Shown piece after piece: positions 11,163-23,124 of a DNA stretch of 64,000 bases; within the stretch, counting starts at the first letter, position 1, and each line of letters starts with the position of its first letter. This stretch comes from Dasypus novemcinctus (taxonomy: Eukaryota > Chordata > Mammalia > Cingulata > Dasypodidae): positions 54,515,954 to 54,579,953 of the forward strand of contig NC_080695.1 of NCBI RefSeq assembly GCF_030445035.2. Direction: 5' to 3'. The notes beneath the pieces are model-generated. The model was not told the DNA's origin, did no database searches, and saw only the letters and a program-made list of their open reading frames with translations. The translations under genes were made by a program, and so were the position numbers.

Positions 11163-11944
11163 TGATACCAGATTTTATCTAGGTTCTTGGCTATGATGCA
11201 GAAATGAATTTCAAGAGCATGCCAGGTGAGTTAGGCCAGTAATTTATTCAGGCAGGGAAGGAAGAGAAATGGGAGAAAATAACAGAGCAGGGGTCCCAGG
11301 TAGAGAGGAAGGAGTTGAAAAGTGATAAAGAGGGCTGATTTACAGACTACAATTCCTCATTATAGGTTATAAATTCCCAGGTTTTACTTGCATGGCCACG
11401 TGGCAGAGGAAAAATGGTGAGAGCACGTGCAGAGGGCAGGAATGGGTCCAGAGATGAGAGAGCAGGAGAGTGAGCATGAGCTTAGCTCTGTGCCTGCCTT
11501 TTGAACGGTTATCCCACCCCTTTGCTAATGGCAGTGGAGGGGTTCCAGCTGTTTACCATTTTGATTATCTCTCCCATCAATCTCTCATGAGATACTTACC
11601 AAATGCAATGGATGTGTCATGATGATGGGAGAGAGTGTTGCTGTGGGAGGAGTGGTGGGGTGGGGGCGGTGGGGTTGAATGGGACCTCATATTTTTTGAA
11701 TGTAATATTTTTTTAAAATGAATAAAAAATTTTTTTAAAAAAATCTCTCATGAGGACCCAATGATAAAGTCCTTGGGAATATCCAGGGCTTCTCCTGGCT
11801 TCCAGAAGAAGTCTTTGTTCTGAATAGCAGAATCTTGGGAGTGGGGGTCTTCCAGCAGCCACCTTGTGGTTATTGATGTCCACGTGGACTTCTGGCCAGG
11901 TTCCAGATCCATCTATTGACTCCCTACCTTGCTAGCCTGCTTCA
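11163..11944 (-). repeat. 3' LTR of the provirus
   Basis: On the minus strand it starts TGAAGCAGGCTAGCAAGG and ends ATCTGGTATCA. It contains an AATAAA signal (complement TTTATT near 11240), as expected for the R region. It is colinear with the 5' LTR apart from a 150-bp L1 insertion at 11592-11741. By eye the two LTRs differ at a modest fraction of sites (uncomputed). Confidence 0.85.
11592..11741 (+). repeat. Short 5'-truncated L1-like 3' tail with 13-bp TSD
   Basis: A 150-bp insert is present in this LTR and absent from its partner. It ends in an A/T-rich tail and is flanked by a perfect AATCTCTCATGAG at 11579-11591 and 11742-11754. The A-tail and TSD are hallmarks of L1-driven retrotransposition. 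The body (GATGGGAGAGAGTGTTGCTG and onward) looks like a lineage-specific L1 3' end. Confidence 0.8.
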
Positions 11945-12779
11945 TTCCCCCCTCAGAGAGTTTACACCTTTAATCTTAAAGGGGTGCTGAAGGAAGGTGA
12001 TCATTTTTCTGTAGCTACATCCTGCTGGTTACGGGCAGTAGGCCTTACCTGACAAGGTGTACAACTCTCTTGTTATTCTATCTTGGTTGGAGGAAGATTG
12101 ATCTAGCATCTTGGGCAAAGCTGGGTGAAGTTTCCATATGGCTAACAAGATGTTGATTCTAGAAGAAATAAACTTAATTAGAATCTTGAGGATATATAGT
12201 CCTACTAAGAGGACACTGGACTATGGAAGTAGAAAAGTCTAGGTGCCTGCAAAGGCTGCATTTTCCTGAGGTTGGTGGGAAAGAGTATTCTTCCTTGAGT
12301 TATTTTATGGTGTTGGTTAACTCTAGAGAGAAATTGTAACAGACAATAGGGTTAGGTTTAAATTTCTAAATTTAGTTTTTATGGTAGGAGAGAAGAATGG
12401 CAAGAGGCATTGCCCTTTTAGTTACGTTAAAGGAGATGAAAACAGACACAGTTTGGTTTGCCTTCCCCCTAGCAATACGCATTTGGACTAGAGTTAGAAG
12501 AAACAGCTGTCTTTGACATAGATACTACTTATTTATTTATTTCTTGAAGAGATATTTCAGGCCGGCAAATGACTAGCATTCATACATCCGTCAGGTGCTT
12601 CTGGTGAACTGGCACTTTCTTGGGCAATTGGCTTCATTCAGGATTAGTGTACCAAGCTGGAAATTCCTTTAACTTTAATAGTGATGGGAATGATTAGAAC
12701 TACAAAGTAAAGTTCCTTACATTTTGGCATTATTTGAGCAACTCCTGGTAATTTCTTTGACTCTTTTCACCAGGCTTCG
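11945..12779 (-). other. Provirus interior next to 3' LTR
   Basis: This short segment would hold integrase and env in a complete provirus but is too small to do so. I recognise no conserved motif, so a deletion is inferred. Confidence 0.5.
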
Positions 12780-13830
12780 TCTTTTGAAAACCTATTTGGC
12801 TAGGCTGGTTAAGGCGTCCTTCCCCAGATGCGTGGCTTGGTGAATTCCATGAAGGACTTTTCACTGCACTGCTCCTGGCAGGTAGACCTGAGTATCCTTA
12901 ACAAGCCATCCACCAGCCTCCAGGGTGAACTCCAGGCTAGCTGCCTGGTTTGTTCATCCTGGGTATACTATAGAACTTCAAGTACTAGTACAGGTGCTGG
13001 AATAAGGGGTAGGAGGGAAACCTGGGTTTGTGCTATCGCTTTAGCAGCTGCGTCAGCTAAAGCATTTCTCTTTGCTATACCAGTGTCTGTTTTCTGATGC
13101 GCTGGACAATGCATAACTGTTATTTCTTGAGGTCACAGTATGGCTTCTAGTAAATTAAGGATTTCTTGCCTGTGCTTAATAGGCAACCCACTGTTAGTAA
13201 GCAAGCCTCATTTTTGCCACACAGCAGAGTGATTGTGAAGGACAAGGAAAGCATACTTAGAGTCTGTATAAATATTAGCCCATTTCCTGGCTGCTAGTTT
13301 TAAACTTTGGGAAAGGGCAATCAGTTCGACCTTCTGGGCTGAAGTTTCAGGGGGATGAGCTTCGGCCTCTGTGGTTTCAAATTGAGAAAACACTGCTTAG
13401 CCTACCTTTTTAATTCCTTCCTTTAATAAAAGGGCTTCCATTTGTGAGCGATTTAATGCTTGGGTTCACAAGAGGCTCAACTTTTAAATCTGGCCTGCTT
13501 GAGTAGTTTTGGTTAAGAGTTTCAAGGCAGGAGTAGAAAAGGGGCCCCTCAGGATCTGACTTTGGGCCCTCACCCAGTTGTAGGGTAGCTGGGTTGAGAG
13601 TCTGACACACCCTTATCTGCACCTCAGGGGTCTCTAGTAATTGAGCCTGGTATTAATTAACCAGCTATCTGTAAGCCACTGGTGGCCCCAGGCCTCAAGC
13701 ACATCCTTCATCTGGTGTGGGGTGAAGACTATGAGAGGTTGCCCCCAAGTTAATTTGGTGGCTTTCTTAATTAAAATGGCTGTTAGCCCCACTGCTCTCA
13801 GGCTAGATGGCTATTCCTTTACCTTATAGA
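12780..13830 (-). pseudogene. pol: Broken retroviral pol remnant (RT connection to RNase H)
   Basis: Minus-strand translation shows gammaretrovirus-type pol pieces in the expected order: a PPVAYR segment near 13,680, NPATLQL near 13,590, an RNase H core with ELIALSQSLKLAARKWA and IYTDSKYAF (13208-13393), and a CPAHQK motif near 13,100. Stop codons and frame changes break it into short segments, so no enzyme is made. The class I assignment rests on this motif pattern. Upstream RT catalytic motifs were not found. Confidence 0.8.
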
Positions 13831-14903
13831 CATGTTCATTAACTACTCAAAAAATGAAGCTTACCAGGACTTTTAACATGTTCAATGTTCTGCATATGAT
13901 CTAATAAAAATATCACCATAATCATCAGACATATATCTAGAATAGGATATAGGACAGTACTTAATACTAATTAATGTACTACTCAACGTATAACTTTTTC
14001 TTTGAGTTGCAATAGATTTAAGTTACAGGTTTGTAATATCTTACATGTTATCTCTCCATGGGAGCAGGCCACAATGCCAATTGGGTTTAAGTTCTACACA
14101 CAGAGTACTCTGGTATTCATTGCTCCACTTGGTATGTCCTTCACAGAAGCTGCAGCACCATTGACCCTAGAGAGAAGCTAGGAACGTAGTTTCCAGTATT
14201 TCTCCAGCCTGGTGCATGGCACCTTTCAGCACTATGAAACAGTGCCAGTCTGGAGGTGATATCCATTGTACATTTGGCTGTACTGAGCTGTCATTGGCTG
14301 CTGCAGGAGTTTGAAACTGCAGTGTAGTCTCCATCCACTTCAGGAGCACAACCAGAGATATAGTAGATACTTTTATTGTTTTAGGGGTCAGTGACCAACC
14401 TAGCCAATAATTCATATAGAGAGGCAACCTGCAGTGTATTGAAGTCCTGGTTTGAATGCGCAAGAGAGTTTGAAAATGCTGAAATCTATTTCTTGATTTT
14501 TATACTTCTTTTAAACACTTCCAATGCAATGTGTTACATATCAAATGAACTTTTTAGTACTTTGCTTCTTACTTTTACACTTTTAACATGAAGACATTAA
14601 TTAACAGGTATTTTACTTTAGCATAGAGGAAAATCTGCTTTTTCCATTTTTTAAATGAAAACTGAAGATTCCCAATGGAATTAAGGTAACTTTAATTACC
14701 ACCACTCGATTATGCACATTGAGGTGGCTTCTAGACAGCTTTCATTGCTATGAAGTTACTTTTTGCAATTAATATCAATTTAGGTTTCTAGTTAACAATG
14801 GCTTTTTAGAACTAGCCATTTAAATGCTTCAGTGTAGAAGATGCTTTTACAAACTCTTTATAATTGACCACAACCACATAGACTGGTTAATTAACCTTAG
14901 ATT
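13831..14903 (-). other. Provirus interior, unrecognised part
   Basis: It lies upstream of the pol remnant in proviral orientation. The 98-residue minus-strand frame at 14167-14463 has no motif I can assign. The sequence becomes AT-rich, so it may include unrelated inserted DNA. Confidence 0.4.
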
Positions 14904-15322
14904 GGGAAGCAGATTTGGCTCAAGAGATAGAACATCCACCTACCACATGGGAGGCCCGGGGTTCAAACTCAGGGCCTCCTGACCTCTGTGATGAGCTGGC
15001 CCACGTGCAGGGCTGTGCGTGCAAGGAGGGCCGTGCCACGCAGGGGTGTCCCCCACATAGGGGAGCCCCATGCACAAAGAGTGCACCCCATAAGGAGAGC
15101 CACCCAGTGCGAAAAATGTGCAGCCTGCCCAGGAGTGGTGCCACACACATGGAGAGCCGACATAGCAAGATGGCGCAACAAAAAGAGACACAGATTCCCG
15201 GTGCCACTGATAAGAATACAAGTGGACAAAGAACACACAGCAAATGGACACAGAGAGCAGACAACTGAGGGGGGGAGGGGAAGAGGAGAGAAATAAATAA
15301 AGAAATCTTTTTAAAAAAATTT
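14904..15322 (+). repeat. Long DAS-type SINE inside the provirus, 10-bp TSD
   Basis: A full-length copy with head GGGAAGCAGATTTGGCTCAA, long body and AAATAAATAAAG tail. A perfect ACCTTAGATT flanks it at 14894-14903 and 15323-15332. It inserted after the provirus. Confidence 0.93.
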
Positions 15323-15332
15323 ACCTTAGATT

Positions 15333-18051
15333 ACAATTAGCAACGGATGGAATTTACTTTATCCACTTAAAAGAGGGCAGATCTACATTTTCTTCTTTAG
15401 CTTAATTTCTTTAAACATGAATTTACAAGGACAAACTACTTCTTAATTCCTTCTGCTTAGATGAATTTTAAAACTGTTACACCTAGCCCCTCTTTTAGAG
15501 CTTTTGCAAAGAGAAGGCCCTGGGGGCTGGGTAGGTCAAAGAGCTCAGGAAAGTCTTTTTCCCTTTCTCAATAGTTGTTATATTTAGACGTCTTTATGAC
15601 CTTTCTGTCCTTCTTAGCCTAATTTGGGCTCTAGGATATTCATCGCATATATAATTGCATATTTAATTTTTAACAATTTGAATAGTGCTCTTTTAAGAAT
15701 TATTTGATATTATCATCCCGATGTATGAAGATATACACTGGGCAAATAGGCAGACAGGAATAGTTTGACACAGAAACACAACTTAATTACTTAAAACTTT
15801 CATTCTTTCACAAAACAAGTTCAACTGTAAAACAACATTTGAAAGATCTTCCTGAAGTCTTTTTTCTAATTTGCACTATGACCATGTAGTTTTGCACAAG
15901 AATTTTGTTTCTTAATTAATGGCTTATAACCAAAATGTCCCCAATGCTTTAAAATAATTTTCCTCTGCTTCAGAACTTTATATTTTACTTTGACTTTAGC
16001 AGACTTTGGATGAGCAAGACTAATTCTGTGTATATTCACTGAGGCTACTGAAGACTTGGGAAAACTGGTTTTTCACATGAATTGCCACTTTTAGGAACCG
16101 TGACAGTCAAGGCAGGAGGCTGCCTTCATTTCCCAGTCATCAGAGATAAAAAGACTCCAGCAGCCACTGAACAGGGAGAGTGGACGTTCAACCCCGAGGG
16201 TCAAGAATTCCACCAGGCAGCAATTTAGTTCACACTTGGAATCATGAGAGAAAGCAGGGTCACTAATACCAGTAGAAAAGGAGACAGGGATGTTTCAAGT
16301 TTGCTTTTCCCTGAGCCATAGGGGCAGAAGCTGTTATGAAATAATCATAAGCAAAGGCAAGGGGTGAGGCTAGGTTTGAAGTGACCATAAATGGAGGTAA
16401 GGCCAGTTTAGAATTTACACTTACAGTAGTAGGTTTAGGTTAAATCTACCTAATTACAATTTCAGTTATTATCCTTCTATTTCATTATATAATATAAAGG
16501 CATCTATAAATAGTCACAGTTTCTAGTAAGTTTTTACCTTAAGGTGAATTGGGTACCTTTATTAACTAAGCCACAAGAATTTTATTAGTAATAACTTTGT
16601 GAAGGTTCTCTGCTTTTCCAGCAATTAAATAAATTCCACTTGTGATTTATGCATTAAATCCAATATCAAGACAGTATTGACATTCAAAGACTCAATTTTA
16701 GGTTATCTTTCACCATTATCCAATTTGTAACAGGTGACCCCCAAATCTGATTTCCTAGGTACAAGCAAACTGACAAAGTTAAACACAGATTTCCAAGTTG
16801 AACACAAAGTTTAGGACAGATTAAAACAGAAGAATTTTATACATTTAGCGTTTCTAGGAACTCTTTGAACTTAATTGATGGCATGTGAGGTTTCTTATTT
16901 TTCAGGAGAGTTTTGGTAACCCGTTTGGATTTTGATCTCTAATCACACTTTTTATAGGCACAACTGAGTTTAAACTAAGTTTGAGGTTTATTTCCTCATT
17001 TCTTTAAGGAAACACGACGTGAGGTTTTCGGGCCTCCGATTTGTCTGTTTTCTTTTTTTACCCTGGTTTAACTGGAATCCGGGCTCCTATACAGAGGCTG
17101 CTCCTGGCTACACTGTGGCCATGTGGACCAGCAGTAGGCAGGATTTCCTGATTGCTAAGAGACTCCTATGGGGAGTTCGCTGTATGCTAGAGACTGCGCC
17201 CATTACTCTGGGAAGAATGAAGAAGCACGTTTCAGTTGACCATTTTGACATCGCAGAGTCCTAGTCTGACTAAAGCTGTTCACTGCTCTATGTAATTTGG
17301 AACTGAAGCACTGTCTCAGTGTCCTGAGAATTCCAATTTTCAGATCTTATGTGGCCCACAAACATCTTTGTGGGTGTCTGGGTCTTGGGGTATCTGATTC
17401 CAGGTATCAGATCAATAAGCCCAAGCCAAATTGGTGGGAGACTTAGCAGTGGCCCCAAATCAAAGCACCTGAGATGTCTGTCCCAGGGGATATTTGGTTG
17501 CTTTCTGAATAGATGGGCCCAAGGAATGGGGGCCATTCAGGTTCCTGCTTTGGTTCTTGGTACCCCTATATTCCAGGGTCCAACACAGACAGCACTCTGA
17601 ATTGAAGTGCCCAAGGCTTCAAAACTCTTGGGGAACATTCAGAGTCACTTCTCTGGTTCCTGCCACCCCAGGAATCAGAGATCCTGCTGCCAGGCATTCC
17701 CAGGGCAGTGCTGGACTTGGGAGACAAGCAGAATAGATTTTAACCTGAAGCTGCCAAGCTGAACAGTGCTTCTTCCTCCTATCCTTCCAGAAATCTTAGA
17801 TGCAGTCCTAGTTCTATACTTTACTGTTTGATAATTTCCCAGTTAAACCAGCCATCAAAAGGCCATTAGGTGATTAGAGGTTAAATGCTCTAGCTAACAG
17901 ACTTTGGGGCCCTGGAGGCAATAGCTTCTTTGCTAGACAAAGCCACTTTCCCAGTTTCACATTTATTAAAATATTCCAAAGCATTCTAACCTATAAAGCA
18001 TTCAAACCACACAAACCTGTAAAGAGATATTCAGTAGCAAGAAGTAGAAAG
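15333..18051 (-). other. Provirus interior, unrecognised and AT-rich
   Basis: The gag/pro/early-pol region would be expected here. I cannot recognise its motifs; reading frames are short on both strands (the longest is 82 codons, at 17288-17536). It may be heavily decayed or partly replaced. Confidence 0.35.
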
Positions 18052-18361
18052 GTAGGCAGCGGACTTGGCCCAGGGGTTAGGGCATCCATCTACCACATGG
18101 GAGGTCAGCAGTTCAAATTCCAGGAGTATGCCCCATAAGGAGAGCCGCCCAGTGGGAAAGAAAGTGCAGCCTGCCCAGGAATGGTGCCGCACACATGGAG
18201 AGCTGACACAAGATGACGCAACAAAAAAGAAACACAGATTCCCGAGCCGCTGACAACAACAGAAGCGGACAAAGAAGACAACACAGCAAATAGACACAGA
18301 GAACAGACAACTGGGGTGGGGGAGGGAAGGGGGGAGAAATAAATAAAGCTTTAAAAAAAAA
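18052..18361 (+). repeat. Long DAS-type SINE with internal deletion, 10-bp TSD
   Basis: Head and tail are normal, but about 100 bp of the body is missing: GTTCAAATTCCAGGAGT joins straight to the ATGCCCCATAAGG segment. A perfect AAGTAGAAAG flanks it at 18042-18051 and 18362-18371. Confidence 0.9.
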
Positions 18362-18925
18362 AAGTAGAAAGTAAAACAGGGGTAAAGGTTAACTATGCAA
18401 GGGCATCCTGGCCTGTGACAGCCCTGGGGAAGGGAACTCCCCAGGCATCTGTCTAGGCTCTGCCCGCTGCCTCCCTACTTCATTCCCCCAGGCAGCTGGG
18501 TGTGGTTAGATAGGAATGCCACTTGCAAAGGCGTGGACCTGCTGGGAGGGGCAAGCTCCCAGCTCTCTGCCATTGCCATACACCCCCTAGGGGAGAGGGT
18601 GGGAGAAGGCAACTGGCAGACAGGCCCAAGGAAAAGACTCCAGCTGCTAAAAGGTCTTGGAAAAGAAGCTTTGTCGGGCCCAGTGCTCTGCTGGGGAACT
18701 TCTGTCTTGGCAGGGCCACGATTTAAGCCACTGCCCTATGACCAGCCATCCCGGGTCATAAGCCTGGGTGCATGGCGCAGATGCAGAGGATTCCCAAGCC
18801 CCAGCCCCTTCCCTCCCAGGATTACGACTTCTGGGGGCTCGGAGGCAGACCTGTTTAAAAAAGAGAACCAAAGGAAGGCATTAAACAAGCTATAGGTCAT
18901 AAACTCCTGCCTCGCTCACCAAATA
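18362..18925 (-). other. Provirus 5' leader region
   Basis: GC-richer sequence between the SINE and the 5' LTR, in the leader or early gag position. Open frames on both strands overlap and none is convincing. Confidence 0.4.
18904..18921 (-). other. Candidate retroviral primer-binding site
   Basis: On the minus strand, immediately after the 5' LTR, lies TGGTGAGCGAGGCAGGAG. The TGG start and position fit an 18-nt tRNA primer-binding site. I could not assign the tRNA. Confidence 0.45.
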
Positions 18926-19965
18926 CGTTACCAGATTTTATTTACGTTCTTGGCTATGCTGCAGAACTGAATTTCAAGAGCACGCCAGGTGAGTTAGCCC
19001 AGTAATTTATTCAGGCAGAGAGGGAAGAGAAATGGGAGAAAATGACAGAGCAGGGATCCCAGGTAGAGAGGAAGGGGTTGAAAAGTGATAAAGAGGGCTG
19101 ATTTACAGACTACAATTCCCCATTATAGGTTATAAATTCCCAGGTTTTACTTGCTTGGCCACATGACAGAGGAAAAATGATGATAGCAGCGTGCAGAGGG
19201 CAGGAATGGGTCCAGAGATGAGAGAGCAGGAGAGTGAGCATGAGCTTAGCTCTGTGCCTACCTTTTGAACTGTCAATTATTCCAACCCTTTGCTAATGGC
19301 AGTGGAAGGGTTCCAGCTGTTTGCTGTTTTGATTGATTACCCCACCCACTAATTCCCAATTGATGAGGGCCCAATGATAAAGTCCTTGGGGAATATCCAG
19401 GGCTTCTCCTGGCTTCCAGAAGAAGTCTTTGTTCTGAAAGGCAGAATCTTGGGGGAGGAGTTCTTCCAGCAGCCATCTGGGAGGTTATTGATGTCCACAT
19501 GGACTTTTTGCCAGGTTCCAGATCCATCTATTTTTTTTTCCTGTCCCCTTCCACACCCCCCTGTTGTCTGCTCTCTGTGTCCATCCACTGTGTGTTCTTC
19601 TGTGACCGCTTCTGTCCTTATCAGCGGTACCGGAATCTGTGTTTCTTTTTGTTGCGTCATCTTGTCGTGTCAGCTCTCCATGTGTGTGGCGCCATTCCTG
19701 GGCAGGCTGCACTTTCTTTCATGCTGGGCGGCTCTCCTTACAGGGCACACTCCTTGTGCATGGGGTTCCCCACGTGGAGGACACACCTGCATGGCACAGC
19801 ACTCCTTGTGCACATCAGCACTGCACATGGGCCCGCTCCACACAGGTTAAGGAAGCCTGGGGTTTGAACCTCGGATCTCCCATGTGGTAGGCAGACGCCC
19901 TATCCATTGGGCCCAGTCCGCTTCCCCCAGATCCATCTGATTCCTTATCTTACTAGCCTGCTTCA
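18926..19965 (-). repeat. 5' LTR of the provirus, split by a SINE
   Basis: It starts on the minus strand TGAAGCAGGCTAGTAAGA and ends near ATCTGGTAACG. Without the 19530-19926 SINE and one SINE TSD copy it is about 630 bp and aligns with the 3' LTR without the L1 insert. It contains TTTATT (AATAAA on the minus strand) near 19007. Confidence 0.85.
19530..19926 (-). repeat. Long DAS-type SINE in the 5' LTR, 12-bp TSD
   Basis: An antisense full-length copy: poly-T, CTGTTGTCTGCTCTCTGTG and the inverted tRNA-like head ending GTCCGCTTCCC. A perfect CCAGATCCATCT flanks it at 19518-19529 and 19927-19938. Confidence 0.95.
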
Positions 19966-19969
19966 GCAC

Positions 19970-20575
19970 CTAATGACATTCTTTGGAATCCAACCAGGAT
20001 CCAACCTGAAGTCTGAAGCCTACTAACTGGATTTTGCAATTATGTGAGACAATGTCTTCCCTTTTCTGCTTTAAGTGTTTGAGTTAGGTTTCTGTTACTT
20101 GCAAGGAAAAGACCCTCTACACACGGTAAACACACAGGACGAAGCTGTGAATGAACTTAGTTATGGACCTGCCCAAACATCTACCTGGGCAAGGCAAGTC
20201 CATCAAAGAGTGAAGCTGACTGGGTGAGGAAAAACACATGACCCTCTTATTTTTTTCAAGACACAGAGCTACAGGAATGATTTCACTTTCTTCTTAACTC
20301 CACTGTAAAAGAAAGAACACACCTGCATGATAATAAATGGAAACTAGTTCTCAGCCCATGTGTCAGAGATAATAAGGAATTCCGGCAAACTGGAGAACAC
20401 ATCATGTCCCATCCAAAGGGTCAGCTGCTTCCACAGAGCAGCTCATGGATTTCATCTAGGAAGGCACAATTGATGTTACCAGATCTTTCCTTTTCTTTTT
20501 TTTCCCCAAGAAAACCATAAATCTGAATTTGCGTATAAAATCTTCTGGTTTTTAAATGATAATTCATCTAAAAAT
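19970..20575. other. Unannotated intergenic stretch
   Basis: No gene or clear repeat. Confidence 0.45.
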
Positions 20576-20582
20576 ATCTATA

Positions 20583-20662
20583 GGGGGTGAATGTAGCTCA
20601 GTGGTTGAGTTCCTGCTTCCCATGTATGAGGTCCTGGGTTCAATCCCTGGTATCTCCAAAAA
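20583..20662 (+). repeat. Monomeric DAS-type SINE (tRNA-Ala-like)
   Basis: A single tRNA-like unit with A-box GTAGCTCAGTGGTTGAG and B-box GGGTTCAATCCC, then a short A-rich tail. It resembles tRNA-Ala over its whole length but lacks a sound acceptor stem, so it is a SINE and not a tRNA gene. Confidence 0.8.
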
Positions 20663-20919
20663 TACATTCATAAATAAAGTAAAATTAAAAATAATTATAA
20701 CACAGTACAGGACAAATGAAACATATGAGGGTGGTATATCGCCAGCGAGTCAGCAGGTTGGGACTTCAGCCAGAGGAGTAGTAAGTCTGGAAAACTGCCT
20801 CTAAAGGAGAATGCAACAATGTTTTAAACATTAAATGTGCTCTGACTGGAAGTGTACCATCTCCCAGGTGACCACACGTAGACCTCTGCCTTCCATTTTC
20901 ACTGTTTTTTCTTGTTTAA

Positions 20920-21345
20920 AAAACATTTTTAACAAAGAAAATACTTCAAACATACGCAAAAGTACAGATCATTAGACCATTACAAACACATATGCACCCA
21001 GTACCCAGCTTTTAGATATCTTATCACATTGCCGAATGTGCTTCAGCTTCTTTCAAATAACAAAAGTTTATAGTTACAGGTGAAGCCAAATATTTTCCTA
21101 TTTTTCCTCCCTCCGTAAAGGTAACCACTCTCACAGAATTGATTGGTATCATTCTTATGCTCATTCTTATACTTTTACTACATATGTGTGTGGCCATAAT
21201 TATAATATATTATTGTCCAGTGTGCTTTAGAGTTCAAGTAAGTGATATTATACTAGACATATTATTCCACAGGTTGCTTTTTTCGTGCAACATGATTTTT
21301 TTTTTTCTGTCGTAATTGTTTTGGAATTTATCTTTTCTGACCTAT
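20920..21345 (-). repeat. Old L1-type 3' fragment, antisense
   Basis: ACTTCAAACATACGCAAAAG, TACCCAGCTTTTAGATATC and GGTAACCACTCTCACAGAAT are characteristic of old antisense L1 3' ends. Confidence 0.55.
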
Positions 21346-21349
21346 GGAG

Positions 21350-22200
21350 TTCCAGCTAATTCAATTTAGTTGCTGTTGAATGTTCTAGTTTATGACTCTA
21401 GCACAACTTCTCTATTTTCCCATGGATGGACATTGTAGCAAAGTTTCTAAATTCCCTACCTGCTTCCCCTTGGCTACACAGAGTCTGCCTGCCTATACAT
21501 ATCAACCAGCAGTTCCATGCATGCCTTACCCAAAGGTGTTTCTCTGGTCACCTGAACATGCTAAGCACATGTACAAGGCAGTTGAGAATATCAGGGAATT
21601 ATCTCTTCTAGGAGATATCTCAATCAATGAGCACTGGGAGCTCGTCAGTAAATACCCCAGGTTACTCATCCTTTAGTGGGCTAACCCAGAGAATGCTCTG
21701 TTCAGTCTCCTCCAGGGTCGAGAGAGACTGAACTCCTATTGCCCTCCACGATAACCTGCTCACTTTCACACCTTGTTTTGCTTTCTCTCCCTTCCCTGTC
21801 TCAAATCCCTCGCTTTCACTCCCTCACCGTACTTTCTGGGTGATCTCCCAAAAAAACCACCCAAATCCTCATGCTCCTCTCTTTCCAAACATATTGCAGT
21901 GGACTTTTTTGTGCACATCTCCCTTTGCCCTCTACAGAGAGAGCTGGAAGCTGAATCTCCAAGGCAAAGGGGGTTGCAAGTCTTCTGCTTTATTAAGTAT
22001 TGCTAACTTGCTCTCCCAAGTGGTTATGCCAATTCACTTTTCCACCAAGAGTGTGAGGAATTCTTGCTTCCTTGCATCCTTTCCAACCTTGATATTGCCA
22101 GACTCTTGTAAGTCACCCACCCAGAGGATGAAATGGGATGTCAATAGTGACATATATTTTTGGACATTAAGCTTCTGTGAATTGTCTGTGCATGTCCTCA
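21350..22200. other. Unassigned stretch
   Basis: The open frames (94, 77 and 123 codons) overlap in different phases and have no recognisable domain. The sequence may be an old repeat that I cannot name. Confidence 0.35.
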
Positions 22201-22204
22201 AACC

Positions 22205-23095
22205 ACATTAAAACAATTTTATTGTGGTAGCATTTACATAACACAAAATCCCCCATTTTAACCATTCTTTTGTGTATAATTCAATGGTATCAATTACATT
22301 CACAATATTATGCTGCCATCACCACCAAAATGTTTTCATCACCCCAAACTGCAACTCCACATCTGATAAGCAATAAATCCACCAATTCCCACCATGACCA
22401 TCTCCAGGCCCTGCTAACCTCTAATCTACTTGCTGTCTCTATGAATTTGCTTATTCTAGGTATTTCATATAAGTGGGATCATACGATATATATCCTTTTG
22501 TGCCTGGCTTATTTCATTCAACATTCTCCATGTTGTAGCCTATGTCAGAACTTCATGCCTTTTTACAGTGGAACAATATTCCTTTGTATGCCTATACCAC
22601 ATTTTGTATTTTTATCTGTTGATGGGCACTTGGATTGCTTCCATCACTTTGCAATTATAAATAGTGCTGCTATGAACATTAGTGTGCCAATATGTGTTTG
22701 TGTCCCTGTTTTGAATTCTTTTGGTAGAATTGATGGGTCATGTGGTAATTCTGTGTTTAACTTTCTGAGGCATCACCAATCTATTTTTCACAGTTGCTCC
22801 ACCATTTTATATTCCCACCAACAGTTCCTCTTTCTACGTATCCTCTCCCACACTTGTTATTTTTCATTTTTCAAATGCTATCCATTCTGGTGGCTGTGAG
22901 GTAGTATCTCATTGTGGTTTTGAATTTGCATTTCCCTAGTGGCTAAGGACACTGAACATCTTTTCATGTGCTTATTGGCCATTTGTGTATCTTCCTTGGT
23001 GAAATGTCTATTCAAGTCCTTTGCCTATTTAAAAAATTAGACTGTTGGTTGTTTGTGGATGCTTTATATATTCTGGGCTCTAATCCTGAATTGGC
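22205..23095 (-). repeat. L1 3' end, antisense
   Basis: A long antisense L1 3' series: TTTTATTGTGGTAGCATT, TGCTGCCATCACCACC, AGTGCTGCTATGAACATTAG, CTCATTGTGGTTTTGAATTT and CTATTTAAAAAATTAGACTG. The 209-residue frame at 22270-22899 is a chance read-through of it. Confidence 0.85.
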
Positions 23096-23124
23096 TTTAT
23101 GAATGGCAAAAATCCTCTCCCACG

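Larger units (their letters stand above)
11163..19965 (-). mobile_element. Endogenous retrovirus provirus (gammaretrovirus-like), defective
   Basis: Two related LTRs in the same minus orientation (5' LTR ~18926-19965, 3' LTR 11163-11944) bracket an interior with a pol remnant. A candidate tRNA primer-binding site adjoins the 5' LTR. The interior is interrupted by two SINEs (14904-15322, 18052-18361), the 5' LTR by a SINE, and the 3' LTR by an L1 tail. Only about 0.8 kb separates the pol remnant from the 3' LTR, so integrase and env appear mostly lost. No intact reading frame remains. gag could not be recognised by eye. I could not find a matching 4-bp flank, so the outer ends carry some uncertainty. 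Confidence 0.8.

Noticed and set aside
13208-13622. Functional retroviral reverse transcriptase/RNase H gene
   Set aside because: Frames are short and broken by stops, and catalytic RT motifs were not found. It is a pseudogene fragment.
20583-20662. Possible tRNA-Ala gene (good A and B boxes)
   Set aside because: The unit is repeated across the window with A-rich tails and target duplications and lacks a sound acceptor stem, so it is a SINE head.
22270-22899. 209-codon plus-strand frame
   Set aside because: It is the antisense of an L1 3' end, whose repeat words run through it.
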